Below, in pieces: positions 35,437 through 44,381 of a stretch of 64,000 nucleotides of DNA. The notes under the pieces were generated by a model. The model was given only the letters and a program-made list of their open reading frames with translations, had not been told where the DNA came from and did no database searches. The stretch's first letter is position 1, and every line of letters begins with the position of its first letter. The stretch is from Vibrio vulnificus NBRC 15645 = ATCC 27562 (lineage in GTDB: Bacteria; Pseudomonadota; Gammaproteobacteria; Enterobacterales; Vibrionaceae), in assembly GCF_002224265.1 (NCBI RefSeq), contig NZ_CP012881.1, positions 806,001 to 870,000 on the forward strand, written 5' to 3'. The position numbers and the translations under genes are program-made.

Positions 35437-35874
35437 TCACTTCAGCATCACTGGCCAATTCGCATCGGCTTGTGTGATGTGTCGCTGCGGTGCTTCGTCC
35501 CACCATTGCTTAATTTTTTGGTCGTAGTTGAGGTAAAGCTTGCCATCAACAATCGCCCAGTATTGTGGATCTCCCGGAGCAAAATCGCTCTTTTCGGAAA
35601 CGGCCCAAGCACAATAACCACCGTATTGAGGGGCGTATTTCTCTGGGTTAGCGAGAAACAAATCAAGATGCGCTTGCGATGCAAACAACCAATCTGCACC
35701 TTTGTATTGCGTTTTGAATTTGGCCTCTCCCTTCACTGGTTTGTTTTGTGTGAAGTAAGCAACGGTGTCATACCCATCCAAAGCCTTGTTGCTAAAAAAG
35801 CCCGTGTAGACTTCATCAGCGGCATAACTCGTCGCGCTCACCAGCATCAATAAAACAGCAAACCATTTTTTCAT
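35437..35874 (-). CDS. Secreted YHS-domain protein
   Basis: From ATG 35874 (AAGGAG upstream) the 145-residue product has a signal peptide (cleavage near SYA-AD) and a YHS domain (about 30-90: ALDGYDTVAYFTQNKPVKG, then YKGADWLFASQAHLDLFLANPEKYAPQYGGYCAWAVS). YHS domains are small metal-associated modules; the single CAWAVS cysteine is typical of this secreted subfamily. It ends 42 bp before olsF in the same direction. Its role in the operon is unknown. Confidence 0.85.
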   Translation of the reverse strand: MKKWFAVLLMLVSATSYAADEVYTGFFSNKALDGYDTVAYFTQNKPVKGEAKFKTQYKGADWLFASQAHLDLFLANPEKYAPQYGGYCAWAVSEKSDFAPGDPQYWAIVDGKLYLNYDQKIKQWWDEAPQRHITQADANWPVMLK

Positions 35875-35888
35875 TGTGAACTCCTTAC

Positions 35889-36644
35889 TCAATGATCATT
35901 TGCCGCTGCAGCGGCAGGATTAATGTGATAACCGTGTTCTTCGAGTGCACGTTCTGAAAGCTGCAAAACAGGCAACCCAGGGAGATAACTCATGCGCTTG
36001 TGCTGACGATTGACGCTGATCGCGGTGAAGCTCACGGTATGCGCGTCTTCTCGTAGCATGCACGGGGAGAGGTGTGGCTCTTTTTCCTCAAAGGCACGAT
36101 GAAATGCCAACAGAGACTCGCGCGTTTTCTCTTTTGCTGTGCATTCACGGTAAAGTTGCTGACGATAATGCTGCACAGCATCGAAATGCACAGCGGAAGA
36201 AAACAGCGGACTATCCACAGGCAAGATCCGTAGTGCGTCACCATTCCATTCAAATGCCATGACATCACCAAAACGCGCCGTCAACGATGGATCAAACGCC
36301 AGCAAAGTAAAAGGTGCTAAGCGTTTCAACTGAATGGTTCGAAACACTTTCACAATGTCCTCCACTCTCTGATGGGGCGAAAGATGACGCAACAATAAAC
36401 CGCGACTAACCAACTCCCTGGCAGGCACCTTTCCTTGATAGTAATTAAGCAGACACAAGGAAAGCCCATGCTCATTGAGCGAGATCCAACTGCCTCGTCC
36501 TTTGGGATCAACCGGCATGAGAACCGATGTTTGTTGAATGCAAACTTGCTGAGGGGGCAACGCCAGTGGCCTTGCCTTTTGCTCATCACGATTAAAAAAC
36601 AGTTGATAACCATCGGGCTCTATAAGCCAAGTCACCGAACACAT
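35889..36644 (-). CDS. TANGO2/NRDE-family protein
   Basis: The 251-residue protein starts MCSVTWLIEPDGYQLFFNRDEQ, showing the NRDE motif and an N-terminal cysteine expected for this Ntn-hydrolase-like family. ATG 36644 is preceded by GAGGTGA and lies one base after the DinB-like stop codon. Eukaryotic TANGO2 and some bacterial homologues have been tied to heme trafficking; a catalytic role is not settled. It precedes the YHS gene in the operon. Confidence 0.82.
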   Translation of the reverse strand: MCSVTWLIEPDGYQLFFNRDEQKARPLALPPQQVCIQQTSVLMPVDPKGRGSWISLNEHGLSLCLLNYYQGKVPARELVSRGLLLRHLSPHQRVEDIVKVFRTIQLKRLAPFTLLAFDPSLTARFGDVMAFEWNGDALRILPVDSPLFSSAVHFDAVQHYRQQLYRECTAKEKTRESLLAFHRAFEEKEPHLSPCMLREDAHTVSFTAISVNRQHKRMSYLPGLPVLQLSERALEEHGYHINPAAAAANDH

Positions 36645-36645
36645 G

Positions 36646-37200
36646 CTATTCACCTCGGATGTAAGTCGCTGTGGCTGGTGCAATGCCAAACGCGCTATTG
36701 GTTTCCACTTGCATCACCTGCGCCGCCACTTTGGCCATAGCGAAATGATGATTGGCGTGCAGCGCCGCGAAAGCCAACTCTCGCTCAAGGGTTGATTGCA
36801 TCTCTGCAATCCGAGTTTGATAGAGTGTCACTTCACTGGTCACGGAGACTTTCATCACTGCCGCTTCGGCGCTCAAATTCCCTAGCCACGTTGTAAGTTG
36901 CGCGATTTCTGCTTGCGCCTGTTCAATAGAATGCTCAACAGCGTGACCACGGCGACGTTGGTTGTAGTCAATCTCTTCGCTGGCTAAGCGAATCGCATGA
37001 AAAATATCTAACCAATGACGAAAGTGTTCTCCAATACTGCTGCTTACGTACGGGGCCGCAGGTGTCACATAATGACGATCTTCAATATCGAGTAAAAATT
37101 GCTGTGCTTGTTCAAGAGTCTCTAAACACCCCTGCACAACTGCGGGATAACTCATCACCATTCTGGCTTGTTGGTTGTCTGATTTGGCAATCATTAACAT
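36646..37200 (-). CDS. DinB-like four-helix protein
   Basis: The 184-residue protein is mostly alpha-helical, with the DinB/YfiT-type pattern of metal-ligand histidines (SIGEHFRHWLDIF around residue 60 and ALHANHHFAMAKVAAQ around residue 150). DinB family members include thiol S-transferases and maleylpyruvate isomerases, but the substrate here is unknown. It sits between the ATP-grasp and NRDE genes, one base from the latter. Confidence 0.72.
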   Translation of the reverse strand: MLMIAKSDNQQARMVMSYPAVVQGCLETLEQAQQFLLDIEDRHYVTPAAPYVSSSIGEHFRHWLDIFHAIRLASEEIDYNQRRRGHAVEHSIEQAQAEIAQLTTWLGNLSAEAAVMKVSVTSEVTLYQTRIAEMQSTLERELAFAALHANHHFAMAKVAAQVMQVETNSAFGIAPATATYIRGE

Positions 37201-37223
37201 AAGGAAATTCCTAACAATGTGGG

Positions 37224-38351
37224 CTAATCGGTAGCGGGATACTGACGAACTAATTGACGCTCAGTTTGCCAAGCTCGAAGCAATTCACGGATTTTCGGCG
37301 TGCGGTGGCCCAGTTTTTTCTGTTGCGCACCAATTTGGAAAAGCAGTCGGTATTGCAAAAGCAGCGTAGAAAAAATCTCCAGCAAAGGCGTTTCGCTATC
37401 CCAGATATGGGCAGCCTCACTGCTGGCACCATTCACTTCTAAAATGGTGAAATTTTCTCCAGCCATAAACTGTTCAATATCTGCAAACTTGATATCCAAC
37501 CGTCCGTAATGAAAGCCGTTGAAATCATCAAAAATGGCATCTAAACGCTGAGTCAGCTCAGGGGTGATGTATTGGTTACCATTGCGAAATATCGAACCGC
37601 GACTGTGGCTTCCCGCAAACGCTAGCTGCACTTCTTCACCAGCGCCAGGCACCCAATCCAACTTGTTGCTGTGCCTTGGGAAATACAAATGCGTCAACTT
37701 CCCTGCTCGAGGCGAGTCTTCAATTAGTGCTTTCAGCGTTCGCTGACCATCACCCACCACCGATGGCGCGTACTTCAACGTGATCGAAATAATCCGCCCC
37801 TGCTTTTCTTGTGGATGACGAACGTAAAACACCCCAGCCTCCGCGGAAAAAGGCGCTTTTTTCTGCAACAGAAACCGCGCTTGCTGTGGAAATGTGTGCA
37901 AATATTGACGGAGTTGCAGCTCGGTTTCGATAAGCTTCACGCCCGCGCCACGGCAACCAAGATCGGGTTTTGCCACTAAGGGATAAGTCAATCCGGCATC
38001 AAGCAACGATTGCTCAATCTCAACTAACAAAGTCTCAATATCCTGGCCATGCTTGCTGACGGTGATAAAAGGAGAAATCCAGCGCTGCGCCTCTTTGCCC
38101 GCTAAGGTCAAAATATCATGCTTGGACTCCCCCACCATGCCGCTGAGATGTATGGCGGGATTTGCAATTAATGGCAGTGTGATGTCTCGATGCCACAAAC
38201 CTTGCACGACACTCTGCGCCACCACCGGAGTATAAAAAAACCAGCTCGGCAGAAACTCATAAGGTGATATCTCACGCTTGGGTGATTGACTTAACAACGG
38301 CATGCCTGCATTCACTCGACCTTGTTCAATCATTTCAATGGCTCGATTCAT
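37224..38351 (-). CDS. ATP-grasp domain protein
   Basis: From ATG 38351 (4-bp overlap with the DedA gene) the protein is 375 aa. It carries an ATP-grasp-like fold: YPLVAKPDLGCRGAGVKLI (nucleotide-binding lysine and glycine loop), an FLLQKKAPFSAEAGVFYVRHP strand, and the metal-binding C-terminal segment RLDIKFADIEQFMAGENFTILEVNGASSEAAHIWD. ATP-grasp enzymes usually join a carboxylate to an amine, thiol or imide. The substrate cannot be named. Coupled translation with the DedA gene suggests an envelope-linked function. Confidence 0.78.
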   Translation of the reverse strand: MNRAIEMIEQGRVNAGMPLLSQSPKREISPYEFLPSWFFYTPVVAQSVVQGLWHRDITLPLIANPAIHLSGMVGESKHDILTLAGKEAQRWISPFITVSKHGQDIETLLVEIEQSLLDAGLTYPLVAKPDLGCRGAGVKLIETELQLRQYLHTFPQQARFLLQKKAPFSAEAGVFYVRHPQEKQGRIISITLKYAPSVVGDGQRTLKALIEDSPRAGKLTHLYFPRHSNKLDWVPGAGEEVQLAFAGSHSRGSIFRNGNQYITPELTQRLDAIFDDFNGFHYGRLDIKFADIEQFMAGENFTILEVNGASSEAAHIWDSETPLLEIFSTLLLQYRLLFQIGAQQKKLGHRTPKIRELLRAWQTERQLVRQYPATD

Positions 38352-38935
38352 ATTGATATTTTTCCTTTTGACCAAGACAGGCTCACGACACGATTCATAA
38401 CGGTCAGCAGTAAAAATGCGCCTAACACCCAACACCAAAGCCACGAGCTTTGTGCCAAGAAAGCTTGGCTACCTAACCAGTACACCGATCCAAACACGCC
38501 CCCAACCCAGAGCGCGCTGGCGAGCATGACCGCCAACAAAAAAACACGCATCGGCACCAGGCAATAGCCACTTAGGGTGTAACCTAAAGTGCGCAATCCA
38601 GGGATAAAGCGAATCACAAACAAACTCACGAAAGCCTTACTTTGAATACGCCCTCTCACCTGGCGAAACGCTTTATGCTTGAGCGTGTGATAACGCAAAA
38701 AACGAACACTTTGACCATATTTGCCCAACCAATAGAGCGCTAAATCGCCTGTCGTAATACCGACAAAAATGGCAACGATGGCAACCAAAGAAGGGAGGTA
38801 ACCTTCCACGGCCAACCCTGCGGCCAGCACGATGGCAAGATCTTCCAAGAGATAGGAAATCAGCACGATGCCAATAAACAGCCACAGCGGCGAGCTCAGA
38901 TGTAAGCTCAATATTTCTTGGATATCGGCGGCCAA
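38348..38935 (-). CDS. DedA-family membrane protein (first gene of the olsF operon)
   Basis: The 195-residue protein has the DedA/SNARE-associated (VTT) pattern: SYLLEDLAIVLAAGLAVEGYLP, GDLALYWLGKYG, and RFIPGLRTLGYTLSG with a conserved arginine, plus about five hydrophobic segments. Some DedA proteins flip undecaprenyl phosphate or phosphatidylethanolamine. The start is TTG 38935, supported by GGAGGGG just upstream. A 17-bp perfect palindrome lies next to it (38954-38970). It begins the six-gene cluster ending with olsF. Confidence 0.82.
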   Translation of the reverse strand: MAADIQEILSLHLSSPLWLFIGIVLISYLLEDLAIVLAAGLAVEGYLPSLVAIVAIFVGITTGDLALYWLGKYGQSVRFLRYHTLKHKAFRQVRGRIQSKAFVSLFVIRFIPGLRTLGYTLSGYCLVPMRVFLLAVMLASALWVGGVFGSVYWLGSQAFLAQSSWLWCWVLGAFLLLTVMNRVVSLSWSKGKISI

Positions 38936-38953
38936 TGTTTCCCCTCCATGAAG

Positions 38954-38970
38954 TCAAATGTCACATTTGA
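38954..38970. promoter_or_regulatory. Perfect palindrome upstream of the dedA-olsF operon
   Basis: TCAAATGT-C-ACATTTGA, a perfect 8+1+8 palindrome 18 bp before the TTG start of the first gene. The regulator is not recognised. Confidence 0.5.
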
Positions 38971-39261
38971 AATGCATACGCTGCTTGAATAGACCGGAAG
39001 GGGATAAAAAAAATTACGCATTGAAGAAAAATACGCGAATGATAAGGCAGAGCGAGGTCAGCAGTTTTGCTCTGCTGACCATTTATCAATAGCTTAATGA
39101 AGGAATCAACGAGGCAATTTTGCGCGAACAGCGCACAGCACTGCTAGTGCTCGCATCTTCACACTAGTTGAGTATAATGTCGCCTTCGTTTTGAACCGCA
39201 CGGCGCGGGCTCGGATAACGCAGTACATCGGTCTCTCGTGACCAATTCTGAGGAAGTAACA

Positions 39262-40224
39262 TTGAACACGCTTTATCTTTCTGCCCTAGAGCAAAAAGAC
39301 ATTGATCAAGCCAAAGAGATTCTCGCCAGCGGTGAGCTCGTGGCGATCCCTACTGAAACGGTTTACGGCTTAGCCGCAGATGCCACCAATCCAGACGCTG
39401 TGAAAAAGATATTTGCCGCGAAAGGAAGACCTGCCGATCACCCTTTGATTGTGCATATTGGCCGCGTGGAGCAACTGACCGATTGGGCGATCGACATTCC
39501 TGAAGAAGCGTATACTTTGGCACAAGCCTACTGGCCTGGCCCCGTTACCTTGCTGTTGAAAAAAGCGCCTCATGTGACGCCTGTGGTTACGGGTGGCTTA
39601 GAGACCATCGGCATTCGAATGCCTGCGCATGACGTATTTGCGACTCTATTGCAATCTTCCGGAATGGCAGTTGCTGCGCCTTCAGCGAACCCGTACAAAA
39701 AACTGAGCCCGACTTCAGCCAAGCACGTCATGAATTCACTCGGTGGCAAAATTGCGGCCGTACTAGATGGAGGGGATTGTGCTCACGGGCTTGAGTCGAC
39801 GATTGTCGATCTGACTGAAAAACCTTTCCGTATTTTACGTACCGGCCCAGTGACCGCTGCGCAACTCTCTACCACGTTGAGCGAGGAAGTGAGCTCTCCG
39901 GTTAGCCATAATGTTGCAGTACCCGGTAATGTCACTAGCCACTACCAACCCAATACCCGCGTTCGTTTGGTTCAAGCTAGCGATCTGGCACTGGTTGGGG
40001 ACAAGAAGATCGCCTACCTTCACTACACGCCGTTTACTGCGCAAGAGAATATTGAAGCCAGACAGATGCCCTCTTCAGTAGCCGAATACTCGCATGACTT
40101 ATATCGCACACTCGATGAAGCGGACAAATGGGGCTGTGAGGAAATTTGGGTAGAAAGACCACCGGTAACCGAAAGCTGGTTTGCCGTTCATGATCGACTC
40201 AATCGAGCACAATCAAAGCTCTGA
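39262..40224 (+). CDS. L-threonylcarbamoyladenylate synthase, Sua5-type
   Basis: The enzyme makes threonylcarbamoyl-AMP, the activated intermediate for t6A37 on tRNAs that read ANN codons. The 320-residue protein has a YrdC domain (about residues 10-195) with PTETVYGLAADA and KGRPADHPLIVHI, and a C-terminal Sua5 domain (about 230-315). TTG 39262 is preceded by AGGAAG at good spacing; the GTG at 39238 lacks a ribosome-binding site. E. coli has the single-domain TsaC instead, so this longer type is a Sua5/YwlC-like form. Confidence 0.88.
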   Translation: MNTLYLSALEQKDIDQAKEILASGELVAIPTETVYGLAADATNPDAVKKIFAAKGRPADHPLIVHIGRVEQLTDWAIDIPEEAYTLAQAYWPGPVTLLLKKAPHVTPVVTGGLETIGIRMPAHDVFATLLQSSGMAVAAPSANPYKKLSPTSAKHVMNSLGGKIAAVLDGGDCAHGLESTIVDLTEKPFRILRTGPVTAAQLSTTLSEEVSSPVSHNVAVPGNVTSHYQPNTRVRLVQASDLALVGDKKIAYLHYTPFTAQENIEARQMPSSVAEYSHDLYRTLDEADKWGCEEIWVERPPVTESWFAVHDRLNRAQSKL

Positions 40225-40517
40225 TTTAAAAGAGAATAACTAGAAAACCCAGCTGCTTTTGCTGGGTTTTCTTTATGTCTATTTCCCCCACTTTTTCAGC
40301 CGTTGGTTCTGCTTTTTAAGCATTAGGATCATCATGTTCCAAATGCTTTAGGTACATGATGATCTAAATACTTCTTAAGCTGTACACATCCCCATTGCTG
40401 ATTACCGCTCGACAACTGAACGGTTTTGTAAAATCCACGCAAGAACCCATCAGCACACTTGATTCGCGCCATAGACAGGCGTATTAACATCTCTTTATCG
40501 CATCACCCCTCAGGACA
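40225..40517. other. Gap between the Sua5-type gene and a dedA-like gene
   Basis: This 293-bp stretch holds a terminator (AAAACCCAGC/GCTGGGTTTT, 40244-40270) and a second perfect 11-bp stem at 40327-40337 with 40354-40364. No gene was recognised. Confidence 0.6.
40244..40270 (+). terminator. Terminator after the Sua5-type gene
   Basis: A 10-bp stem (40244-40253 with 40261-40270) with a 7-base loop and a following U-rich CTTT. Confidence 0.85.
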
Positions 40518-41129
40518 GTGACCGTGCAACATCTCGACCAACTGCTGATTTCTATGCAACCTTTGTTGGAACAATATGGCTACCTAGCGTTGATCGTCAG
40601 CATCGTGCTTGAGGGCGTAGGCGTACCGATGCCAGGACAATCGCTGATGATCGCTGCATCCATCCTCTCTTCTGATGGTGTGATGAATTTTTATTGGGTG
40701 ATGATCGTCTCTTGGTTGAGCTGTTTTATCGGCAACAGCTGTGGTTACTTGTTGGGTTACCACTTTGAGTCTTGGCTGGATAAAAAAGGCTACATTTCAG
40801 GTGCTAAGTTTCACAAGCTGCAACAGGCCATTCAAAAATATGGCCCAGCGTGCTTAGTCATCAGTCGCTTTGTTGAAGGGATGAAACAATTTATGCCACT
40901 GGCATGTGGGATTGCCAAAATGCCCCTCAAAGAATTTCTCTTAGGCAATCTTCTCGCCACCAGCATTTGGGTTGCAGTATTTGGCTTACTGACTCACTTT
41001 GCCTTCGAACATTTGCATCAGATCACCCATTTTTATTCTGCCCACCACTTTGTTATTTGGGGGATCAGCGCCCTGCTCTTCTGTTCGATGATTTATGCTG
41101 TCATCAAACACCGACGCCGTTCAAAATAA
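40518..41129 (+). CDS. DedA-family membrane protein
   Basis: This second DedA protein (203 aa) has the family features: a VLEGVGVPMPGQSLMIAASIL opening, SCFIGNSCGYLLGYHFESWL, and the key helix SRFVEGMKQFMPLACGIAKMP with its basic residue, plus a C-terminal basic tail. It is likely an envelope lipid transporter. The start is GTG 40518 or 40524 (AGGA upstream); both give nearly the same protein. It is separate from the olsF-linked DedA gene and in the opposite orientation. Confidence 0.85.
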   Translation: MTVQHLDQLLISMQPLLEQYGYLALIVSIVLEGVGVPMPGQSLMIAASILSSDGVMNFYWVMIVSWLSCFIGNSCGYLLGYHFESWLDKKGYISGAKFHKLQQAIQKYGPACLVISRFVEGMKQFMPLACGIAKMPLKEFLLGNLLATSIWVAVFGLLTHFAFEHLHQITHFYSAHHFVIWGISALLFCSMIYAVIKHRRRSK

Positions 41130-41353
41130 CCACGAATAGAAGACACGGTTATGCCTACACCACAGTAAAGGTGACGTTTCCCTTTTTGTTATTCTCAAAA
41201 GTAATTACTCACCACCAAATTTAGCACCATCATGAATACTATAAAAAATTCATGTGGTTACCATTCGATATTTCAATTGCACAAATAGACTCCCTCATTA
41301 GTATCGAACAATCAGTATTTCATACTGATTGTAATTTTGTACTAGGGAATTTT

Positions 41354-43267
41354 ATGAAAAGGCACTTTGAACTCATCGATAAACCCACTTTTTTTGGCGC
41401 TCTAGCGCTTCTTTTTTCGGTGATTATTCCACTTCTTGTTTGGCCATCTCAGGGAGAATACTGGATAGGCGTAGCAAAAACATTCATGACCGATAAGCTT
41501 GGTTTTCTTTACCTAGGCCTTGGTTTGGCTGCATTTTTCTTCATGGTTTACATCATTTTCAGCGATATCGGTCAAATTAAACTGGGCGATGCCGATGAAA
41601 AGCCAGAGTTTGCCACAGGCTCCTGGGCGGCGATGCTTTTCTGCGGAGGGATCGGTGCCAGCATTCTTTATTGGGGCACTATCGAGTGGGCTTACTACTA
41701 CCAAAATCCGCCATTCCAACTAGAAGCAGGCAGTGAAGAAGCCATTCGCTGGGCCGCCACTTACGGCATTTTTCACTGGGGGCCGATTGCATGGTCTATC
41801 TATCTGATTCCAGCTTTACCCATTGCTTACTTCTTCTATGTTCGTAAGCAGCCAGTTCTGAAAATTTCTGCGGCACTGATGCCTGTGATTGGAGAAGCAA
41901 GAAGTTACGGAAAATTGGGCAAAGTGATCGATGTTTTGTTTATTTTTGGCCTTCTTGGTGGCGCAGCCACCACGCTTGGTTTAGCTGCCCCTCTCATCAA
42001 TGAAGGGATCAGCTATTTATTTGGCATCCCTTCAACAACACTCTCGCAAATTGGTGTACTGCTCCTGTGTACTGCGCTGTTCGCCTATTCCTCTTATAAA
42101 GGCATGGATGGTGGTATTAAAGTACTCAGCAACATCAATTTCTGGGGTGCGCTTGCCTTGCTCGCTTTCATCTTAGTGACAGGCCCAACACTCTTCATGC
42201 TGGAAACCGGCTTAGATTCTATCGGCCGAATGCTGTCCAATTTCTTCGTTATGGCAACATGGGCGGAACCATTTGGCGGTTATGGGCCATTCGAGGATAC
42301 CCACTTCCCTCAAGACTGGACGATTTTTTACTGGGCATGGTGGCTAGTGTTTGCCCCAAGTATGGGACTGTTTGTTGCGCGAATATCTAGAGGTAGAACC
42401 ATAAAGCAGATGGTGTCAGGGTCGATCTTTTTCGGCTCGATGGGCTGTGCGCTCTATTTTATGGTACTGGGTAATTTTGGTTTATCATTGCAACTTTCAG
42501 GTCAGTTAGATGTAGTCGCCATTCTTAACCAGCACGGTGCGACAAGAGCCATTTTTGCCATTCTGGAACAACTTCCGCTCAGCACTATCGTGATCGCGGT
42601 ATTCACTATTTTGTGCATTATCTTCACTGCGACAACCTTCGATTCGATTTCATTTATTCTCGCGTCCGTTGTACAAAACAATGTCACGGAAGATCCACTA
42701 CGCTGGAACCGACTGTTTTGGGCTTTCACCTTATCACTCATGCCTTCCATTCTCTTATTCATGGGTGGCTTAGCGACATTGCAAACCGCAGCCATTGTGG
42801 GCGGTTTACCATTGCTAGGTATCGCCATTATGTTGATGATTTCCGGAATCAAAGCCGCAAGCTTAGACTTAGCACACCAAGAAGGTTATGAAGATCCCGT
42901 TATCAATATAGAAGAGTTTCCGGATGTTGATCCTTGGTCACGAGAAGGTATGGCACTGGCGAAATTCGAACGATTGAAAGATGAAGCGGTTGAGGCCGCA
43001 GAGCAAGAACGTGAGGCTCTCGCTGCCATCTGGAAACTGAAAAAAGTGATACGTTCTGAAGCGCTCTCTCGCGGAGAAAGCGGCTTAGAACTGGGAGAAG
43101 CTCCTGAGGAGCAACTTACAGAAATTCAACGCCTAACGAACGCGGCAATGGAGGCTAAAGAACACAAACTGCAAGCCTCTGAAGCAGCTCAAGCAGCGCG
43201 CATTGAATTTAACGAGCTGATCAAAGAAAAGGAGTTGCAATCTCTTCAGTCAGAATCACTCAGTTAA
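41354..43267 (+). CDS. BCCT-family betaine/choline-type transporter
   Basis: The 637-residue protein has about twelve membrane helices of the BCCT fold (YWGTIEWAYYYQNPP, and the signature DWTIFYWAWWLVFAPSMGLF followed by VARISRGRTIKQMV). BCCT carriers move quaternary amines such as glycine betaine, carnitine or choline with Na+ or H+ and often serve osmoadaptation. A soluble Glu/Ala-rich C-terminal extension of about 115 residues (from residue 520) looks coiled-coil; such tails sense osmolality in BetP. ATG 41354 follows AGGGA. The exact substrate is not predicted. Confidence 0.85.
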   Translation: MKRHFELIDKPTFFGALALLFSVIIPLLVWPSQGEYWIGVAKTFMTDKLGFLYLGLGLAAFFFMVYIIFSDIGQIKLGDADEKPEFATGSWAAMLFCGGIGASILYWGTIEWAYYYQNPPFQLEAGSEEAIRWAATYGIFHWGPIAWSIYLIPALPIAYFFYVRKQPVLKISAALMPVIGEARSYGKLGKVIDVLFIFGLLGGAATTLGLAAPLINEGISYLFGIPSTTLSQIGVLLLCTALFAYSSYKGMDGGIKVLSNINFWGALALLAFILVTGPTLFMLETGLDSIGRMLSNFFVMATWAEPFGGYGPFEDTHFPQDWTIFYWAWWLVFAPSMGLFVARISRGRTIKQMVSGSIFFGSMGCALYFMVLGNFGLSLQLSGQLDVVAILNQHGATRAIFAILEQLPLSTIVIAVFTILCIIFTATTFDSISFILASVVQNNVTEDPLRWNRLFWAFTLSLMPSILLFMGGLATLQTAAIVGGLPLLGIAIMLMISGIKAASLDLAHQEGYEDPVINIEEFPDVDPWSREGMALAKFERLKDEAVEAAEQEREALAAIWKLKKVIRSEALSRGESGLELGEAPEEQLTEIQRLTNAAMEAKEHKLQASEAAQAARIEFNELIKEKELQSLQSESLS

Positions 43268-43283
43268 TCACTCATCACAACAA

Positions 43284-43313
43284 AAAGCTCACTCATGTAC
43301 GAGTGAGCTTTCT
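43284..43313. terminator. Terminator between the BCCT gene and the channel gene
   Basis: AAAGCTCACTC and GAGTGAGCTTT form an 11-bp stem around ATGTAC, followed by CTTTC. The genes converge here. Confidence 0.85.
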
Positions 43314-43314
43314 T

Positions 43315-44292
43315 TCATCGCGTCATTTTCTTTACAAACACCACCACAAACAAGGCCATGGTAAAGCTACCGAGAAACGCCTCCAATGCCGCTATAAATC
43401 GTGCCACGCCAACCGGCGATATGTCTCCGTAACCAAGCGTGGTAAATGTAACCACACTAAAATAAAGGGCGTTAAGAAACTCCAGCAAATAGAACTGCCA
43501 ACCCGTCACATCGGCATAAATCGGGTTAGCCGACGTGGTGTCTAAGAAAAAGTAGGCCGCAGCACTGGCAAAAATCAAAAAGAGCGAAAACAGAACCACT
43601 CTCAATGGGTCTTCACCATAACCACAAAAGAGATCGACGATCTTAGATAAAATACGCTGCAAGCTGAACTTTGGCATTTGATAGCGTCGAAAGCGCATTT
43701 CTTTTTTAAAAAACAATCCTGCGGTTTCAAACAACCCTTGCTTCTCACATTGTTTACGCACGCCTCGGCAGACTTCTTCTGCTTCTTGCCATAGTGAACG
43801 CGCTTTTTTTCTGTCGCCTTTTTTTATTGCTATCCGAGCTTCATACTCTTGTTTGAGCTCATCCCCCCACTCAATGTTTTCGAGGCGGGCACGCGCCAAA
43901 TCCGCTCCAAGTAAATTGCAACCCTCTAGTTTTGCACAGTGCAAATTAGCACACACCAATTTGCTCTTCATCAGTGAAGAACCACGTAAATCTAAGCCAA
44001 AAAAGTGAGCATCACTTAAGTCTGCACGATAGAAATCGGCACCTCGACACTGAAACCCAACCTTGCTACCACGGTTAACCAAATTGAGATCAACCAAGTT
44101 TGTTTTTGCCAACTGAAATCCGTCTAAAGGTTTACCTTCTGCTGCCCATTGCTCAACCTGCGACTTTACGTCGTCATTGCTTTTATCGACTTTGGGATCG
44201 TGCCAGTAACAAAGACCAGACTCCCCACACGGTTGATCGCAGCACCAGCCATCAGGATTTTGATAGCTGCATCGGCCTTTTTCTGACTTCAT
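43315..44292 (-). CDS. Pentapeptide-repeat potassium channel
   Basis: The 325-residue protein is a two-helix K+ channel with the selectivity filter TTLGYGD in the C-terminal part and the hydrophobic pattern of two membrane segments around a P-loop. Before it is a pentapeptide-repeat domain (about residues 55-140, A(D/N)LXX style repeats such as GADFYRADLSDAHFF and GANLHCAKLEGCNLLG). The N-terminus has a Cys/His set (Cys8, 17, 18, 22, 28 and His31) that could bind metal. Other bacteria have KtrAB-like or MthK-like channels with different domains. The ligand of the repeat domain is unknown. Confidence 0.82.
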   Translation of the reverse strand: MKSEKGRCSYQNPDGWCCDQPCGESGLCYWHDPKVDKSNDDVKSQVEQWAAEGKPLDGFQLAKTNLVDLNLVNRGSKVGFQCRGADFYRADLSDAHFFGLDLRGSSLMKSKLVCANLHCAKLEGCNLLGADLARARLENIEWGDELKQEYEARIAIKKGDRKKARSLWQEAEEVCRGVRKQCEKQGLFETAGLFFKKEMRFRRYQMPKFSLQRILSKIVDLFCGYGEDPLRVVLFSLFLIFASAAAYFFLDTTSANPIYADVTGWQFYLLEFLNALYFSVVTFTTLGYGDISPVGVARFIAALEAFLGSFTMALFVVVFVKKMTR

Positions 44293-44381
44293 TTGCTGCC
44301 CCTCTTGTCATACCGATTTGGATTTATTTGTTATGACCACGGTATAAAACTAAGTGTAGGAGCTAGTTATTGAGTTGCCAC

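Noticed and set aside
38936..39237. Pho box for the olsF operon
   Set aside because: No pair of CTGTCAT-like direct repeats with 11-bp spacing was found, although phosphate control of olsF is known in V. cholerae.
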